In this document: positions 52,987 to 64,000 of the stretch, one piece after another | Layout: each line of letters starts with the position of its first letter | Numbering within the stretch: the stretch's first letter is position 1 | NCBI GenBank assembly: GCA_019054805.1 | Contig: JAHQIY010000006.1 | Span: 2,232,001-2,296,000 of the forward strand | DNA length: 64,000 nucleotides | Direction: 5' to 3' | From: Brachionus manjavacas | Taxonomy: Eukaryota > Rotifera > Eurotatoria > Ploima > Brachionidae | The notes under the pieces: model-generated | The model's database searches: none | The model's input: the letters and a program-made list of their open reading frames with translations, nothing else | What the model was told of the DNA's origin: nothing | Program-made: the position numbers and the translations under genes

Positions 52987-54642
52987 ATGATGTTTTTAAT
53001 TTTAGCTTTAATGTTTAACTTGGCTTCTGACTTGAGTGCATGTGCCAATAAACCTTTGGGCATGTCAAACAACGAAATCAAAGACTGGCAGATAAGTGCA
53101 TCAAGCACCTATCCGTCAATGTGGGACCCCAATTGCCACGAGAAATATTCCCGATTGTACATGTCAAACGGGAAAGCATGGTGTGCCAAGCACAGATCGG
53201 ATGCCGAATGGCTACAAATAGACCTGGGAGTGGCGGCAAAGATTACCGGTGTGATTATACAAGGCCGGACTGGCAGACAAGAATGGGTCACGTCATTCAT
53301 GATATCTTATAGCACCGATGCATTTCAATGGCAGTATATTACTGACCAATATGGAAACCAAAAGGTTTTTCAGGGAAATTTTGATGACCATACCATTCAG
53401 AATAATTATTTTGACCAGTCAATCAATGCAAGATTTATTAAATTTCACACATTGCAATGGTTCAAGCATCCTAGTATGCGAGTGGAAATTTTAGGCTGTC
53501 AAGAGTGCAAACAGCTGCTGGGAATGCCACCATATGGAAAATTAACTGCATCGAGCACTTTGCCTTTGAGGAACAAGAGGTCTTGCCAACCCAATGACGG
53601 CTACTTGCTCAGCAATAAAGGTTGGTGTCCGCGAAAAAGGTTTGTCAAAGATCACTGGCTTGAGTTGGACATCGGTCATCCGACTTTGGTTACCGGGGTA
53701 ATTACAAAGGGAAAAGGTGACACAGAGCGAAATCACTGGGTTACCAAATACAAGCTTTCATTCAGCAATGATAGTGTAGTCTGGAATTTTTACAAAGATG
53801 CCAATCATTTGGAACCAAAAATTTTTGGCGGGAATGCAGACAAACAGATGGAAAGGACTCATTTTTTGAATAGTCCATTTTGGGCAAGGTTCATAAGATT
53901 TCATCCGATTGAGTGGCACCAACAAATAGGTCTGAGAGCAGGAGTTTTTGGGTGCCCGTTCACTGCTACATGCTTGCCGGGCTACTTCCGGGTCAACGAA
54001 AATTCTAATTGTATCGAAAATTTGGCCTTTCAGAAAGAAGCTTGGGCTAATGAGAGAAAATCAGACTCAAAAAGATCATATAGAAATTCTTTAAAGACGC
54101 GTTCGTTCATCAATTTGATACAAGAGGGTCATCCGTCATTGGCTGTGGACGGAAATGAAGATAATTCCCTGCATAAATGTGCCATAATGGATAATTATTA
54201 CTCAGAACGGCCAACTTTGATCATTGACTTGGGCCGGATGACAACCATCGGAGGTGTTCTACTCAGAACATGGCAAGGAAAAGGTCAGGACTCAAATTTT
54301 GCATACAGAGATTACATGTTTGGCTTGGAACGATTTTCGGTCTTTGTAGACCGAAAACCAGTTGTAAATGCACGGACTCGGTCCAGTCCGAACTTGATCA
54401 CAAATTCAACAGACATATCTGAGCCTAAATACCATTTTAGCCAGAAAATTCACTTAAATAGCAATAACTTGTGCAATTTTGTTACTCGTAACAATTATGC
54501 AATATTTTCTCCCCAAATTCATTTACAATGCTTGAAGCCATTGAGTGGACGCTATGTTTACATACAAGCTGATGGCCGTAGTAATCGTTGGAGCAGAATT
54601 TTCAGTGCTGTTATTTGTGAAGTCCTAGTTTATGAGTTATAA
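52987..54642 (+). CDS. Secreted protein with three discoidin (F5/8C)-like domains
   Basis: Single-exon gene. In-frame ATGs at 52987 and 52990 follow no stop; the first gives 552 residues. A signal peptide is clear (MMFLILALMFNLASDLSA). Two F5/8 type C domains follow: about 20-173 (SASSTYPSMW, WLQIDLGVAAKITGVI, FIKFHTLQWFKHPSMRVEILGC) and 174-327 (TASSTLPL, HWLELDIGHPTLVTGVI, FIRFHPIEWHQQIGLRAGVFGC). The third, about 340-551, is a fucolectin/F5-8C-like variant (NLAFQKEAW, PSLAVDGNEDNSLHKCA, PTLIIDLGRMTTIGGV, ending SAVICEVLVYEL). It probably binds carbohydrate or phospholipid outside the cell, as a lectin, matrix or adhesion protein. No transmembrane segment. Its GC content is higher than the surrounding DNA. 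Confidence 0.88.
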   Translation: MMFLILALMFNLASDLSACANKPLGMSNNEIKDWQISASSTYPSMWDPNCHEKYSRLYMSNGKAWCAKHRSDAEWLQIDLGVAAKITGVIIQGRTGRQEWVTSFMISYSTDAFQWQYITDQYGNQKVFQGNFDDHTIQNNYFDQSINARFIKFHTLQWFKHPSMRVEILGCQECKQLLGMPPYGKLTASSTLPLRNKRSCQPNDGYLLSNKGWCPRKRFVKDHWLELDIGHPTLVTGVITKGKGDTERNHWVTKYKLSFSNDSVVWNFYKDANHLEPKIFGGNADKQMERTHFLNSPFWARFIRFHPIEWHQQIGLRAGVFGCPFTATCLPGYFRVNENSNCIENLAFQKEAWANERKSDSKRSYRNSLKTRSFINLIQEGHPSLAVDGNEDNSLHKCAIMDNYYSERPTLIIDLGRMTTIGGVLLRTWQGKGQDSNFAYRDYMFGLERFSVFVDRKPVVNARTRSSPNLITNSTDISEPKYHFSQKIHLNSNNLCNFVTRNNYAIFSPQIHLQCLKPLSGRYVYIQADGRSNRWSRIFSAVICEVLVYEL

Positions 54643-55740
54643 TTGGAATAATGAGATTCTTTAATTTTCTAAATGTAAATTGTATTTAAAGCAAAGCACT
54701 CAGGAACAATCTTATCAAATTTTTTTATTTAAATTTAAATTTTGTTAAATGTATTACAAAGTTAGCTCAGAGATTCTTGTTGAGGATTTTTTTTCTTTTT
54801 TTTAATTTTTTTACTTTATCTATATAAAACAAAAATTGTATAGAATTAGTTTTTTTTATGGCGAATTATTTATTAAATAAAAGATAATCAAATAAATAAC
54901 CTTTTAAATATCATTATTTATTCAGACCAATAAACATGATTTTGGGCCTCAAAAAAATTTCAAGGAATAAGATAGTACAGATAAAAATCATGATACCCAA
55001 AGCTGCTTTATAGATGGATATTTAGTTAAAAATGATTTTATTCTTTTTATTTAACATAAGGAAATAAATGATATAAAATTTAAGTAAAGATGAAATAAAA
55101 TCTTTCGATCATTATAAGCCAATTCCTTAAAAATTATTATCACAATTTTTTTGGTATAACCAGAAAATAACGTAATTGCTCGATTTTAAATACCTGGGTA
55201 TTCAGAATTAACGACAGGTTCTTATAACATTAAAAAGATTATTTAGCGACATGTCGTTATGTACATACCGGCATGTCGGTAAATTGTAGCAAATACGTTA
55301 ACAATAATTTTTTTGTAATTCGGGTTTATTAGTAGTTTTGACGCCTAGACGGTAAATTAATATTTTTTTCAATCTAGAAATCAAGAAATGAACAAAAACT
55401 TAAACATTTTCAAGAAAAAATTAAAAAGAAAAATTGTTTAAAATTCACAAGTCTTAAATCATCTCAAAGTCCTTATTTGAACTTAATTTCAGTGACTAAA
55501 ACTTAAACTAGGTTGCCAAAATATCTAAGTGGAACGGCAAAACGATCATTCCGCAGTCATGATCACGGTTCATTTTTTTACCGTTTCAGGTAATTAATTT
55601 AGTCTAGTTTCAGACAAAGACAAAATTAAAGTTCAAAACCGGAATTAAAAAAATAATTTTCAAGTCGGGATTTTGACTCGACTTGAGACTTTTTAACAAA
55701 AAAAATGTTAAATTGAATGATATATTTTTTTGATGCACCA
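54643..55740. other. Intergenic, nothing recognised
   Basis: 3' region of the discoidin gene, with AATAAA near 54876. A hAT-like scrap (AAGTCGGGATTTTGACTCG, GACTTGAGACTTTTTAAC) lies at about 55661-55697. No gene. Confidence 0.45.
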
Positions 55741-58690
55741 CCATTAGTAATAGGAGTAGTTTTGACTGTAGCTGGCTAGCCAGCGAGTGTGCTGAAAAGG
55801 CACACTAAGACAGCTGATTTGATTGATTGCTGCTCATCCAGCAATCAATGCCTGCTTTATAGCTGTTAACATTGGTGACTTCAACTAATTGATTTGGCAG
55901 TGAATTCCATATGTCAGCGGTTCAGTTGAAAAAAAAGTTATCTCTATTTTGGAGCCTCGAAATTTCTTTGTGATGTATGAAGCAGTGACCTCTTCCTTGG
56001 ATTTTGGTGACATTAAAATTCTTTCGTTTTTCAACCAATTCTATTAGATGCATGAATTTGTAAAATTGAATTAGATCACTTCTTTTTCTTCGTTCCTTCA
56101 GTTTTGGAATGTTCATAGCCTTCAATCTGCTTTCGTACGGTTTGTTTCTAATTGAAGAAACAAATTTCGTAGCTCTGCATTGAATCCTTTCAACATTCTC
56201 ACCGTCCGATTTAAGAATTGGAGACCATATAGGCACAGCAAATTCCGAAATAAGACGGACAGAAGTTAAGTACAATGATCTAAATAACTTAAAATCAAAA
56301 CGAGTGAATGATTTCCTGATTCGACCTAACATTTGATTTGCTTTGTTGGATTTGTTGAATTTCACTTGATTTTTCTATTTAAGATTTGTACTGAAAATAA
56401 CTACAAGATCTCTTTCAGCTTCTCACGTTCATAACTGCTTCCCATTAATAAAATAAGTAAATTCTTTGTTTTTATGACCGTAATGCATAACCACGCATTT
56501 TGATGCGTTGAAGAAATGAAGCCAATCTTGAGTCCACTTGAAAATTAAATCTAAATCTGATAGTAGTTTCACTGCGCTTATTTCTGATACCGTTTTCGAG
56601 AATATTTTATTATCATCTGCATACATTTTGACAACATTCTCTATTCCTTTCGGTAGATCATTGATATACAAAACGAACGATAGTGGACCAATTACTGACC
56701 CTTGTGGTACACCGCTAAAAATCTCAACCCAATCCGACAAAATTTCACCTTGAGCAACTTGTTGTCTTCTATTTTTCAAGAAAGCTTCAATCCATTTTAG
56801 TGTCAGACCATCAAAGCCATACGCTTTCAATTGAGCTATTAGTCGTCTGAGCGGAACAGTATCAAATGCTTTCGCAAAATCTAGCAGAATTACATCAACA
56901 GGAACACTTTTGTCTAAACTAATTGAGATGAAATCTGAGTTTCCAGAAGTTTAGATTTACATGACTTTTTCTTGACAAATCCATGCTGTTCTTTAGATAT
57001 AATATTTTTCTTATAAAGATAGTCTTCCATTTTGGTTCTTTCAATGCTTTCCATGGTTTCCACGGAATTGAAGTTAAATACACAAATCTTTATTTAAATC
57101 AAAATTAAAGGTTTAAATCAATCTAAATTAATTTAAACCTTTAATACAATCAAAATTAATTAAGATTCTTTAAAATCAAAATTAAAGGAATAGTAAGGCT
57201 TCTTCACAGTTTTTTAGCAATAACGGATGAAGCTTGACTACATCACATGATTTTTTTTTAATTTAAATTTTATAATTTATTATAAAACAATTCATAATAA
57301 TATAATTTGGTTCAATTTAAAAATATTCTGAACAGTTTTCATTAGGTTCAACTACAAAAGGTGGAAGCTCACCAATTTGTTCAGAGACAAGAACATCTTG
57401 AAAACATTATTTTATTAGATTTGATATCTCTTTCGGTTCTTACGTTAATTTATTGTTTGACTTTTTTAATGCTTTGATTGATTCATTATTGCTTGTTGAT
57501 CATTTAGGTATTTTAATAATATTTTTGGATTCTTCTTAGCTTTTTCCACTAAATTTTATTCACAAGTTTGCTAAAGGGCTGATTTTTTAAGTTAGATCAG
57601 TTGCTAACCCTTACTCTACTTGTTTGATAGACTAATTAACTGTGGTAGATTAATATATTATATTAATTAATATTACTAGGCAACTCTAATTAGTGGCTTC
57701 GAGACGAATTAGAGATTGTATTTAAAGGAAAAAGATTTTAAGTTTGATGATGATTCTGTTTGTTTGAATTTAAAGATATTAATAACAATCTAATCTTTTC
57801 TAAATACAATTATGAATAAAAGGAAGAAACCCACACTCGAGGCTTTTTTTATCTCCGAAGAAACTAATTTACAGATACGTTTGTAATCATTATAAAGATT
57901 AATATCCCTCCAGTTGCATGAACAATTCCTGTGTCTTAGATTTTTTTTTCTGATAAAGATCTTGATATCATCTTTTATTCAAGGTTTTGAGAATATTTTT
58001 CTATAGTTATCTCTGACTGGAATGAATCGATTCCTAGCTTCGCTGACATAGAAAATAAAATCATTGCAAATTTCCTGGTTATTTAAATTCTCAAATCAGA
58101 GAACCCAATTAATATTCGATAGAAAATGAGAAATTTTTTCAAAGTCAGTTTTTCCAAAATAAATTTCTGATCGGTTTATGATTCCTTACTTACCTTGTTT
58201 CTGAGAACAAAATTGAATAAGATAACCAGATGTCCTTTATTAAAGTTACCAAGCACAATTTTTTAACGATTACATACACAGACTGAGTCGTGAAAATCAA
58301 ATCTAAATTATTGACACCTTTTCGATTGAAATTTAAAATAATTGGACATTTACATGCTGATATAGAAAAGTGTCTCTTAGCGTCTCTCTTTTTTTTTGTT
58401 AAATGAGAAATGGTTTTTAGAATTCGCCCATTAGTTTTTTAGAATCATTTTTATATCTAAGAGTTTCAACAATTTTCTTTTATCGAAACAACTGGCTTGC
58501 CAGATTTAAATCTTCTTGAGATATTGATAAAAATTGTTACTAATGGTACACCATTTTGAGGAACAAAAAGTCAAAAATACCCTTGCTCGATAGAATTTGA
58601 AGGATAAAAAAGAGATTTATAAGTTTTTCTGCTAGACAAGAGCCATTAAGGGTTGTGAAGTTCATTTCAATTCGATCTTTTGGCTCTGTA
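55741..58690 (-). pseudogene. LINE family 1, copy C (longest copy, decayed)
   Basis: Minus strand. From 58690 down: endonuclease remnants (LGNFNKGHLVI near 58240), then PWIKDD-like and LRHRNCSCNWRDINLYND near 57860-57960, KYLNDQ ... ELPPFV near 57340-57530, a 270-base AT-rich replacement at about 57062-57335, then FVKKKSCKSKLLET, LLDFAKAFDTV, GVPQGSVIGPL, MYADDNKIF, TGA/TGA/TAG stops after FINGKQL, NKANQMLGRIRKSF and SVRLISEFAVPIWS. The catalytic box reads YADD. The 3' end has a GTGTGC loop GCACAC hairpin (55788-55806) and a GCTGGCTAGCCAGC palindrome (55771-55784). A further insertion of about 230 bases lies near 57600-57830. Confidence 0.82.
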
Positions 58691-59219
58691 AAGTTTTATT
58701 AAAATTAAAAATTATAAATTAACTAAACAAATTAATGTTAGAAAGTTTGATTAATCATTATAATAAAATTAGCTTTATTGCTGAGTAATAATTATTAAGC
58801 TTATTTGGGCAACAAAAAATACTAACTTTATTTTTGTTAGACAGTTAATGAATACAAGAGATTGAATAGATTACAATTACTCACGACACCTAAAACACTC
58901 AAATATATAGAAAAACCTGATTTTTTAACCAAACATTAATAGATGACAGTGAATAGGCTCAAAATTTTTTATAAAATGATTCAGATGTTGAAGATAGGGA
59001 CATATTTTTTATTTTTTCTACATTTAGAATATTTAGAATTGCTGAAGAATAATAATATTTTTGCTGATGGTGCATTCAGAATTCGAGATCGCTTATTTGT
59101 ATTGGGAATTTAAAAAAAAAAGCCATGGTAGAGGTGTAAAGAATCCCGATATATTTAAGATTTATAAAGAAAAACTTGCCAAAGATTGAATTTAAATAGA
59201 TAAATTAAATTGATTAATT
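58691..59219. other. Non-coding, possible transposase scrap
   Basis: AT-rich. At 59040-59110 the plus strand reads LKNNNIFADGAFRIRDRL, which is reminiscent of the DGTF block of MULE/FLYWCH-type elements, but it is too short to assign. Confidence 0.3.
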
Positions 59220-59560
59220 GTTAAAATAAAAATCCAAATAATAAAAATTTGGATATGCCAATTTAAGCATTGCTCAAATGAATCGCCCATCGATTACTGT
59301 AAGGAATACGCTACCGAAAACGTTAGAGAAAAAAGTTTAAGGCTTCTTAGCATTCTAAAATGTCTTCATTTAAAAAATGGACGTCATAAGTAAACTAAAT
59401 GATTACAAATGTCTTACTAGATCAACAATGAAATATGCAAAACCAATTCTTAAATTAAACAAAAACAATATCTCAAGGCTTTATGGTATCTAACACAAAG
59501 TTTTTCAAATAATCCATCAATAAAAGTTCAAATGTTCTAAAACATGTTTACATGATTTAA
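59220..59560 (+). pseudogene. LINE reverse-transcriptase 3' scrap
   Basis: With frameshifts, the plus strand reads KSLRLLSILKCLHLKNG, LNDYKCLTRSTMKYAKPIL and NKNNISRLYGI, the usual order of the LINE region after the RT catalytic domain. No open frame remains. Confidence 0.5.
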
Positions 59561-59819
59561 GTTTCACTGAAAAATCAATGATAGATTATTCAATCTAAGC
59601 GAAAGATACGTCTAAAAAAATATTTAAAGTCAAAACCCTTTAATGCTAGATTTAATCGAAAATTTGATTCACAGCACCGACAGTAAAACAACACTGGAAA
59701 TTGTATTAAATCAAAAACTAAAATTCATTTAAAACTATTTTACTCAAGCTTTTCTTTTTAAAATAATTTTTTTATTACTCTATCTTAATTTTTAATCAAT
59801 GATCTTCTGTATTTAACCT

Positions 59820-60290
59820 TTAACCGGATGGTAAAAGAGTGCAAGCTCACGCCTTTTGAAATGATTAGTAAATTAAACTAAAATAAACTAAAATATAAGC
59901 AATCTTTTAAAATCATGGAGATCATCTTTTAAAATCAACAGAATTTTATACATGTCGCTCATACGCTCATTATTCGACTACTGTTTTATAATACTTCAGT
60001 CAGGCACTCAGAACATAAGAGCCGAAATGCAAAAAATGCAAAATCGAGTGTTGCGAATCATAAAGTATTTTCCACTAAAGACAAGTATCAAAACAATCCA
60101 TAAAGAGCTAAGAATCGACTTGATTGATGACAGAGCAAACAAGCTTTTTTCTAAATTTATCATCACAAGGCAAAGCCATGAAATAATAGTTCAGGAGATC
60201 CAGGACTTTCTGCTTCAAAACTCTTCCAGAAACAATTTAAAGTACAAAACACCCTTTGATTCAATCATTAACACGCCAAACTTTTAGCAA
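59820..60290 (+). pseudogene. LINE family 3 reverse-transcriptase C-terminal fragment
   Basis: The frame 59952-60287 reads SLIRSLFDYCFIILQSG, MQKMQNRVLRIIKYFP and LRIDLIDDRANKLFSKFI, a typical non-LTR ORF2 end. It stops at 60285-60287. The 5' part is missing, so it is a truncated copy. Confidence 0.75.
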
Positions 60291-60559
60291 AAATTAAATT
60301 TAACAATTTATATTTAATCTTTTATATTCAATTTATATAATTATACACATATAATTAATTCATATCTTAATCATATTGCAACCATGTGGGCTGAAAAGAA
60401 GGCTCTGCCATTCGGAACTGCCCTGGAAAAAACTTTTCCTAAATTATATTTTTTAAAAAATAATAAGCAATCATTTTCTTCTGACCAATGTTTAATATTT
60501 AAGCAATTTTGCTTAATTTGAAAATATAAGCCAGCCATGCCAGCAAAAATTCTGCAATG

Positions 60560-61620
60560 TAATTGAACACATGATAAGAATATTTTTTAATGGCGTTCAA
60601 AATGCAGAAAATTGCAGAGTATTTTTCAAACATATTTTACTGCATTTAGCAAGTTTGTTTATTATTAAAAATTTTAAAGAACTAAATTATCTATTTCATT
60701 TAAAAAAGTTATTAAAGTTTTTCATCTCCTTCGAAGATGACATTCTCCTTCTGAGTGAAAAAGCTCTAGAAATGCAAAATGCCATCAATGCCTTTTGACG
60801 TGAAAAACGAAATAAAATTTAAAGCGATAAAACTCAGTTTATTATTTACTCAGTTTATTGTATTTTTGCTAACAAAAAGCAAATGTCCACCAATCGACGA
60901 CTTTACATGGACAATAAAGAAATTGAACTTCACGAGAAGATAAAGTACCTGGGGGATGTATTGAACTCATTAAATAACAACGTTTTTTTTATTAAAGAAT
61001 AGAAAGAGAAAAAACTTAAAAAGCATGTTTCAGCTGAATTCCATCGGAATGAATGATCTTTTCCTTAAAAAAAGAAATAAAGTCCCATCTGTACAAAACT
61101 TTTGGTAGAGCTTTCATAACTTAAAGATGCGGGGCAATAAAAATTAATCAGACTCTTCTGCAGAAAATAAAAAGAACTGTGTCTTCAATCATTAAAAAGT
61201 CATTAGGATTGAGTAAAAGATCGAGAACAGCTAACCTCTTGGATGCACTAAACATAGTACCAACTGAAGACACGCTCAAACTTTGAAAACTAGCATTTGC
61301 AAAAAGATTAGAAAATAATGTCTTTACCAGAAAACAAGTTAATAAAATAATTGAAAAAACCGAGATAAGTACAAAAGTGCTAAAAAGAATTCTCTGATCG
61401 TAGAAAACAATGAATTAGTCGACGATTAACAAAGAAGTATAGAAGAGATCAATGAAAATGCTGCACTTTAAGTGCTGATGAGAAAGAAAAAAATTAAAGT
61501 TTAGAAAGAAAATGGAATTTCCGAATCTATTAAATTTTGCCTAAACAAAAAATACTCGGAAGAAATAAGAAGAAAAATAATAGCATTTTAAGAGCGAATT
61601 ATCAAAGTATCTTTTCATAG
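60560..61620 (+). pseudogene. Decayed LINE reverse transcriptase (FEDD box)
   Basis: The frame 60571-60798 ends in FEDDILLLSEKALEMQ, matching the FADD catalytic box with Ala changed to Glu, followed by NAINAF. Downstream, in broken frames, come LTKSKCPPIDDFT and LGLSKRSRTANLLDALNIVPT, LAFAKRLENNVFTRKQ and other post-RT sequence. Many stops. A different family from copies A-C. Confidence 0.6.
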
Positions 61621-62418
61621 ATTATTCTTCAAGAAGATAAATTATCTGAATTTTTTTTGTCTTAATAAAGATAATTATCTGTTCTTAGACTTGGCTACAT
61701 AAAAATAAAATATCTTTCCCTAGTCATTCTCTTGTTATTTTTTAAATTTTTCTCTGAATTTTCCAATTTTAATTTATTTATTTATTACGTTTAATATTAT
61801 TTTAATTTTAATTATTTGAATTTATTAAATTTTAGCCTGAAGAAGAGAAAAAGGTCTCCGGTCTATAAATTTTAAAATTTCATTATTAAATTGGCATAAT
61901 TTTAATGATGCTTCCATCAATTTTGAATTAAAAAAAAAAAATCAATGATAAATTTAATTGTTTTTATTGCATTTTAAAATGAAGTATTAAACATAAAATT
62001 ATATATAATATAAATTTATTTAAAAAAAACTAAAGAACAACTATCGTTTATATGTAAATGTTCGAGACAGCCTTTATCTGCTAATTAATTTTTTAAATTT
62101 ATAAAATTTCAACTAAATATATATGTAAAAAATTTGGTTAAATTCAGTCAATATTTTCAATAAAGCCGAACCCTTGTATTTCCAATTTTATCTAATTTTC
62201 AACATTTTTCTGTAAACTCTATCAGCTGATACATTAGATGTAATAACTTATAGTAGCAATTTTAAAATATTTTGCAGAAGCTGAAATTAGTCGGTAAACT
62301 GTCTTATTTTTGTTTTTTTAAATGTTTTTTTTATCAAATATATCATTATTAATTATTTAGAAAAATAAATAAATAAATTTTAAATATTAACCGGATTGTT
62401 CTTTTGCCATTAAATGGT
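61621..62418. other. Intergenic, nothing recognised
   Basis: AT-rich 3' flank of the methyltransferase gene. It contains one ATCAGCTGAT palindrome (62221-62230) followed by ACATTAGATG, matching the context at 43068 and 18446. No gene. Confidence 0.45.
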
Positions 62419-63573
62419 TCAATGGTTCAAAGAAAATCTTGAAAATTTATCTTCAATAGAGAGAAAATTATTTCTTAGTCTTATACTATTTAAAAACTCT
62501 CGATTAATGTTGGTTCCATACTGCATTCTAATGAAATAATATTCACATCGAAATAATTCTTGTTCATAATTTAATGTGTATTCAATCTTTTTCCTCGCCG
62601 AAGATAACTTTCTATTGATTAAATCAATCAATTCTTTTATACTTTTTCTACCCATTACAAAATTTGAGGGAAATAAAAACTCACTTTTTTCAACTATCTT
62701 TTTATATTCATCTAAAATAAAGACTACAGTTCTACAATCGTAGCAATGGTCAAATCCAGGCGCAATTACTTCATGCTTATAACAATTAGTACGATCAATT
62801 TTATTAAAATAGTACATTTGATTTTCAAATTTTCGGCAATCATAATCCTTTAAACTAGAATCTTGCTTTACAAATAGTCTTGTTTCTGTGGTAGATCTAT
62901 TACCAAATGCTAGAAAGTAAATGCTACCATCTAAATACTTTTTAGATAAGCGCATTCCGTTGTTGTAATAGGGAAGTCTAAATTTCAAATACGATCTGAA
63001 TGGTTCGAGTGCTTTATGAATCTCAGCTTGTAAATCCATATCCTGTTCGACAGTCTTTTCGTCATTATTCCTCCTAATATCAGATATAAACAATCGAATA
63101 TAGTTTTCTTCATTGTTATATTCAGTTTTTAATTCTTTAGCAATTTTGGCATTTAAAAAAGATTCTTTAATTATAAATTTTGTTCTATCTATTTCTAAGC
63201 CCAATTTAAACGGCGCCTTGTCATATAGGATAAATTTAATAAAAGGAAAAAAAATTGAAAAAATATGTAAATGGCTTCCAATCGCAGCGCCCCCATAGAT
63301 AACTATTATTTTCTTATTTTTGAGCTCATTTTCTTTATAATCTTTTGATAAATCTTGTAAAGTCAAAATCAAAAATTCAATTTCATTAACTAAAAGTTGA
63401 AATCTTCCGTAATGAACTACAGTTGTATCATCATTACTTGATTTTGGTTTGTATTCTAAATACGAAGGATAATTTTCATTGTCAAGAATTCTATTTGACC
63501 AGCCAAATGGCTCAGTGATATATTTGGAATCAGAATTTTGTAAAATGTGAGGTGAGTATTCAGGCTTATCCAT
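62419..63573 (-). CDS. VP39/PARP_regulatory-like cap 2'-O-methyltransferase homologue
   Basis: Single-exon gene of 384 residues from ATG 63571-63573; the open frame extends three codons upstream to a GTG. It belongs to the family of the poxvirus mRNA cap nucleoside-2'-O-methyltransferase, also a poly(A)-polymerase subunit in those viruses, with relatives in giant DNA viruses. Visible family marks: VVHYGRFQLLVNEIEFL (residues 52-68), the S-adenosylmethionine loop VIYGGAAIGSHLHIF (91-105) followed by FILYDKAPF, LFISDIRR (161-168, with the tetrad Asp), YLKFRLPYY (with the tetrad Lys) and TETRLF (with the tetrad Glu). The first tetrad Lys, expected in the HYGRFQLL segment, seems to be Gln. An insertion with Cys residues (DHCYDCRTVVF) lies near 270-290. 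No signal peptide. AT content matches the window. Cellular role unknown; horizontal acquisition is the likely origin. Confidence 0.8.
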   Translation of the reverse strand: MDKPEYSPHILQNSDSKYITEPFGWSNRILDNENYPSYLEYKPKSSNDDTTVVHYGRFQLLVNEIEFLILTLQDLSKDYKENELKNKKIIVIYGGAAIGSHLHIFSIFFPFIKFILYDKAPFKLGLEIDRTKFIIKESFLNAKIAKELKTEYNNEENYIRLFISDIRRNNDEKTVEQDMDLQAEIHKALEPFRSYLKFRLPYYNNGMRLSKKYLDGSIYFLAFGNRSTTETRLFVKQDSSLKDYDCRKFENQMYYFNKIDRTNCYKHEVIAPGFDHCYDCRTVVFILDEYKKIVEKSEFLFPSNFVMGRKSIKELIDLINRKLSSARKKIEYTLNYEQELFRCEYYFIRMQYGTNINREFLNSIRLRNNFLSIEDKFSRFSLNH

Positions 63574-64000
63574 TACAAACACACAAATTGAAAATTATCT
63601 AATAATTTTAAATATTTAATAAATCTAATAATTTAAAATATTTTTATTCTAAAATTAAAAAAAAATTAGCCAAAATTTTCTCTGCTTGTCAAACTCTCAA
63701 CTGATTCATCCGACTATAAATGAGAGTTTTTACCTAAGTTAAAATTAAAATTCAAATATTAATTAAATAAATTTTTATGACATTTTTTATTTTTATAGTT
63801 TTTTTTTAATGTTTTTTAATTTTCAATACTTCTTAAACTTAATTGTAAAAAATAATTGCGTAATTAAATAAAAATTGACATCGAAACAAATATTTTATCA
63901 TAGTAATTAAGCGTATAATTTGATTTTTATAAACTTTATTTTTACATTCTATAATATTTGATTTGATGGTTAATTAATTAATATTTATAGACTAAACGAG
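63574..64000. other. 5' flank of the methyltransferase gene
   Basis: AT-rich sequence with no recognised feature. It presumably contains the promoter for the minus-strand gene. Confidence 0.4.

Noticed and set aside
59040-59110. MULE-type transposase fragment (FADGAF)
   Set aside because: Only one short block matches by eye, too little to call.
1-64000. CRISPR arrays, bacterial operons, riboswitches or prophage
   Set aside because: No regularly spaced repeats, ribosome-binding sites or bacterial gene families; introns and gene content are animal.

Overview
The window looks like an AT-rich animal nuclear genome. It shows metazoan gene families (a Rel/NF-kB factor, a Golgi beta-1,4-galactosyltransferase, a seven-helix receptor, a secreted discoidin-domain protein), short GT-AG introns of about 40-100 bases beside a few multi-kilobase ones full of transposon debris, and AATAAA signals. 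The base composition, the very fragmented non-LTR retrotransposons, the ROCO-TIR proteins and a VP39-like methyltransferase fit a small invertebrate such as a monogonont rotifer. The lineage is an inference, not a proof.

Layout. 1-2018: AT-rich, with foldback repeats. 2019-4230 (-): a Rel/NF-kB gene whose exon phases all agree, with two tandem alternative last exons. 6040-10555: a non-LTR retrotransposon (-) split by a complete but decayed hAT transposon (6710-9683, 8-bp target duplication) and by a small hAT MITE. 11800-13167: a second retrotransposon copy (+). 14267-15517 (-): a five-exon beta-4-glycosyltransferase. 16100-17623 (+): a RING/coiled-coil/propeller-like protein. 17885-18692: a hAT MITE and a long foldback.

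19650-39452 (+): the main find. Nineteen exons join with matching splice phases at all 18 junctions and give one predicted protein of about 2,823 residues. Its order is degenerate ROC (no P-loop), a dynein-stalk-like segment, a first COR, an unknown region, an MBT repeat, LRRs interrupted by an EF-hand-like loop, a canonical ROC GTPase, a second COR, a degenerate TIR, a good TIR and a C-terminal tail. It reads as a tandem 'double ROCO' in which the first GTPase unit is dead. Its introns hold an antisense LINE copy, a tRNA-derived SINE flanked by a 137-bp direct duplication, and other transposon pieces.

40081-42438 (-): an intronless receptor with a large ectodomain. 42439-52986: 10.5 kb in which I see no convincing gene. 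52987-54642 (+): a secreted protein with three discoidin/F5-8C-like domains. 55741-61620: LINE fragments of several families. 62419-63573 (-): an intronless homologue of the poxvirus/giant-virus VP39 cap 2'-O-methyltransferase family, probably acquired horizontally.

Several genes (NF-kB, ROCO-TIR, RING protein, lectin-like secreted protein) belong to families used in innate immunity, but nothing in the sequence shows that they act together. Exon borders were chosen by hand from GT-AG sites and phase; no transcript data were available.
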